The position numbers were made by a program, and so were the translations under genes. The notes beneath the pieces were generated by a model. The model made no database searches. It saw only the letters and a program-made list of their open reading frames with translations, and had not been told where the DNA came from. A DNA stretch of 32,640 bases from Methanobrevibacter sp. (GTDB lineage Archaea > Methanobacteriota > Methanobacteria > Methanobacteriales > Methanobacteriaceae), in contig NZ_JAFQXT010000038.1 in NCBI RefSeq assembly GCF_017406825.1, positions 1 through 32,640 on the forward strand, written 5' to 3'. Below, one piece after another: positions 31,894 through 32,640 of the stretch; position 1 is the first letter of the stretch; every line of letters starts with the position of its first letter.

Positions 31894-32640
31894 ATGACAT
31901 TAGTTATTATTGGTCCTGTAACAAGAGATGCAATTATCATCAAGGATGAGGAGTATTTTAAAGTGGGTGGTGCAACTTACTATCAGTCATTCGTTTTTGA
32001 GGAGTTTTACAGCGATTATCAGGCTATTGTAAACTGTGCAGACGAAAACATGGCTAATGAGTTTCCCAACTCCAATAAGGTAAGTGTGATTAAAAAGGAA
32101 GACACTCATTTTTTCATAAACGAGTATCCTTTTGAGGATAATCCAGATATCAGGAATCAGTTAAGTAATTTTGCCGATATTCCAATTTTACCTTCCGATT
32201 TAGATGGAATTTTACCCGATAACATTGACGGGTTTGTGATTAATCCACTGAACAGGTATGATTTTCCTCCTGAAACAATCGAATATCTAAAAAGTTTTGA
32301 TGTTCCAATCTTTATTTCCGTACAGGGTTTTTTAAGAGTCAAAAACAATCAAGTAAATGATAATTACACTATAAAATTAGACAAGTTCGATGAGTTAACA
32401 GGCATTTTATCAGGTGTCAATACAATATTTTTGGATGAGGCTGAAGAAAACATCATTGGTTTGAACTATGATGTGGATGAGATAGTCATAACTGATGGAA
32501 GTAACGGATCAAGAATTGTTTCGGATGGTGAAATTAAAATTGATGCTGTAAAATGCGACAATGTTGTTGACACAACAGGATGTGGAGACACTTATATGGC
32601 GGCATATATCTCTCAAAAAATATTGTTCAAATCCTCCAGA
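31894..32640 (+). CDS. PfkB-family carbohydrate kinase, cut by the window end
   Basis: The frame is open for 249 codons to the last base, so the C-terminus is missing. The start ATG follows the CDF gene by eight bases. The product opens MTLVIIGPVTRDAIIIK and has GGATYYQS near residues 26-33, the usual sugar-binding region of PfkB/ribokinase-like enzymes. DTTGCGDT near 226-233 holds the anion hole and catalytic Asp (D232); the family usually has GAGD where this has GCGD. The middle is shorter on recognisable motifs. Substrate is unknown; sugar, nucleoside or cofactor kinases all occur in this family. Confidence in the family is good. Confidence 0.82.
   Translation, partial: MTLVIIGPVTRDAIIIKDEEYFKVGGATYYQSFVFEEFYSDYQAIVNCADENMANEFPNSNKVSVIKKEDTHFFINEYPFEDNPDIRNQLSNFADIPILPSDLDGILPDNIDGFVINPLNRYDFPPETIEYLKSFDVPIFISVQGFLRVKNNQVNDNYTIKLDKFDELTGILSGVNTIFLDEAEENIIGLNYDVDEIVITDGSNGSRIVSDGEIKIDAVKCDNVVDTTGCGDTYMAAYISQKILFKSSR

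Overview
The window looks like a stretch of chromosome from a methanogenic archaeon of the order Methanobacteriales, most likely Methanobrevibacter or a close relative. The signs are AT-rich intergenic DNA, archaeal TATA boxes and GGTGA-type ribosome binding sites. It also carries archaeal or methanogen genes: MfnB of methanofuran synthesis, archaeal riboflavin synthase RibC, deoxyhypusine synthase, DUF371, DUF5654, and the gene string L37Ae - RpoP - Brix - Pcc1 - prefoldin beta - DUF3194. The genus is an inference. Nearly all genes lie on the + strand. Minus-strand genes are pyrF with a DUF5654 gene, and one 59-residue membrane protein. I see no insertion sequence, integrase, CRISPR array or phage gene.

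Layout. 1-5.7 kb: a DUF368 polyprenyl-phosphate transporter candidate, a large DEAD-box helicase with zinc-binding segments, a HerA-like ATPase and a winged-helix-like protein, closed by a clear hairpin terminator. 5.8-6.4 kb: DUF371 and tRNA-Leu(GAG). 6.5-10.3 kb: a sugar-nucleotide and glycosylation operon (GalU, an NAD-dependent epimerase, a family 2 glycosyltransferase, an aldo/keto reductase with a ferredoxin tail). 10.3-11.85 kb: a radical SAM/SPASM enzyme flanked by two tiny four-cysteine proteins, the most system-like cassette here. 11.85-14.25 kb: a metal P-type ATPase preceded by three copies of a promoter-like repeat. 14.3-17.8 kb: long-form HisG, then an HTH-CBS regulator, deoxyhypusine synthase and an acidic multi-helix membrane protein. 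17.8-21.6 kb: DUF5654 and pyrF on the minus strand, divergent from a cobalt/nickel ECF transporter (cbiMNQO). 21.7-25.1 kb: RibC, a glycosyltransferase with a DUF2304 protein, and a CCG-domain / LUD-domain iron-sulfur pair. 25.2-27.4 kb: MfnB and IMP dehydrogenase. 27.6-29.5 kb: the information-processing string. 29.5-30.07 kb: a 576-bp gene-free stretch with two structured-RNA candidates. 30.07-32.64 kb: a HisA/HisF-family protein, the small membrane protein, a CDF metal exporter and a PfkB kinase cut by the window end.

Themes. Three separate metal-transport units (P-type ATPase, CbiMNQO, CDF) suggest careful metal homeostasis, expected in an organism dependent on cobamide and nickel enzymes. 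Envelope glycan synthesis appears in two clusters. Several genes that begin transcription units lack a ribosome binding site and have a TATA-like element about 27-30 bases before the start codon, suggesting leaderless mRNAs, while genes inside operons carry GGTGA-type sites.

Best leads: the radical SAM cassette with its 41-residue partner, the triple repeat before the P-type ATPase, the paired 22-bp palindromes before hisG, and the two RNA candidates between 29.6 and 30.04 kb. All functions rest on reading motifs by eye; no database search was run.
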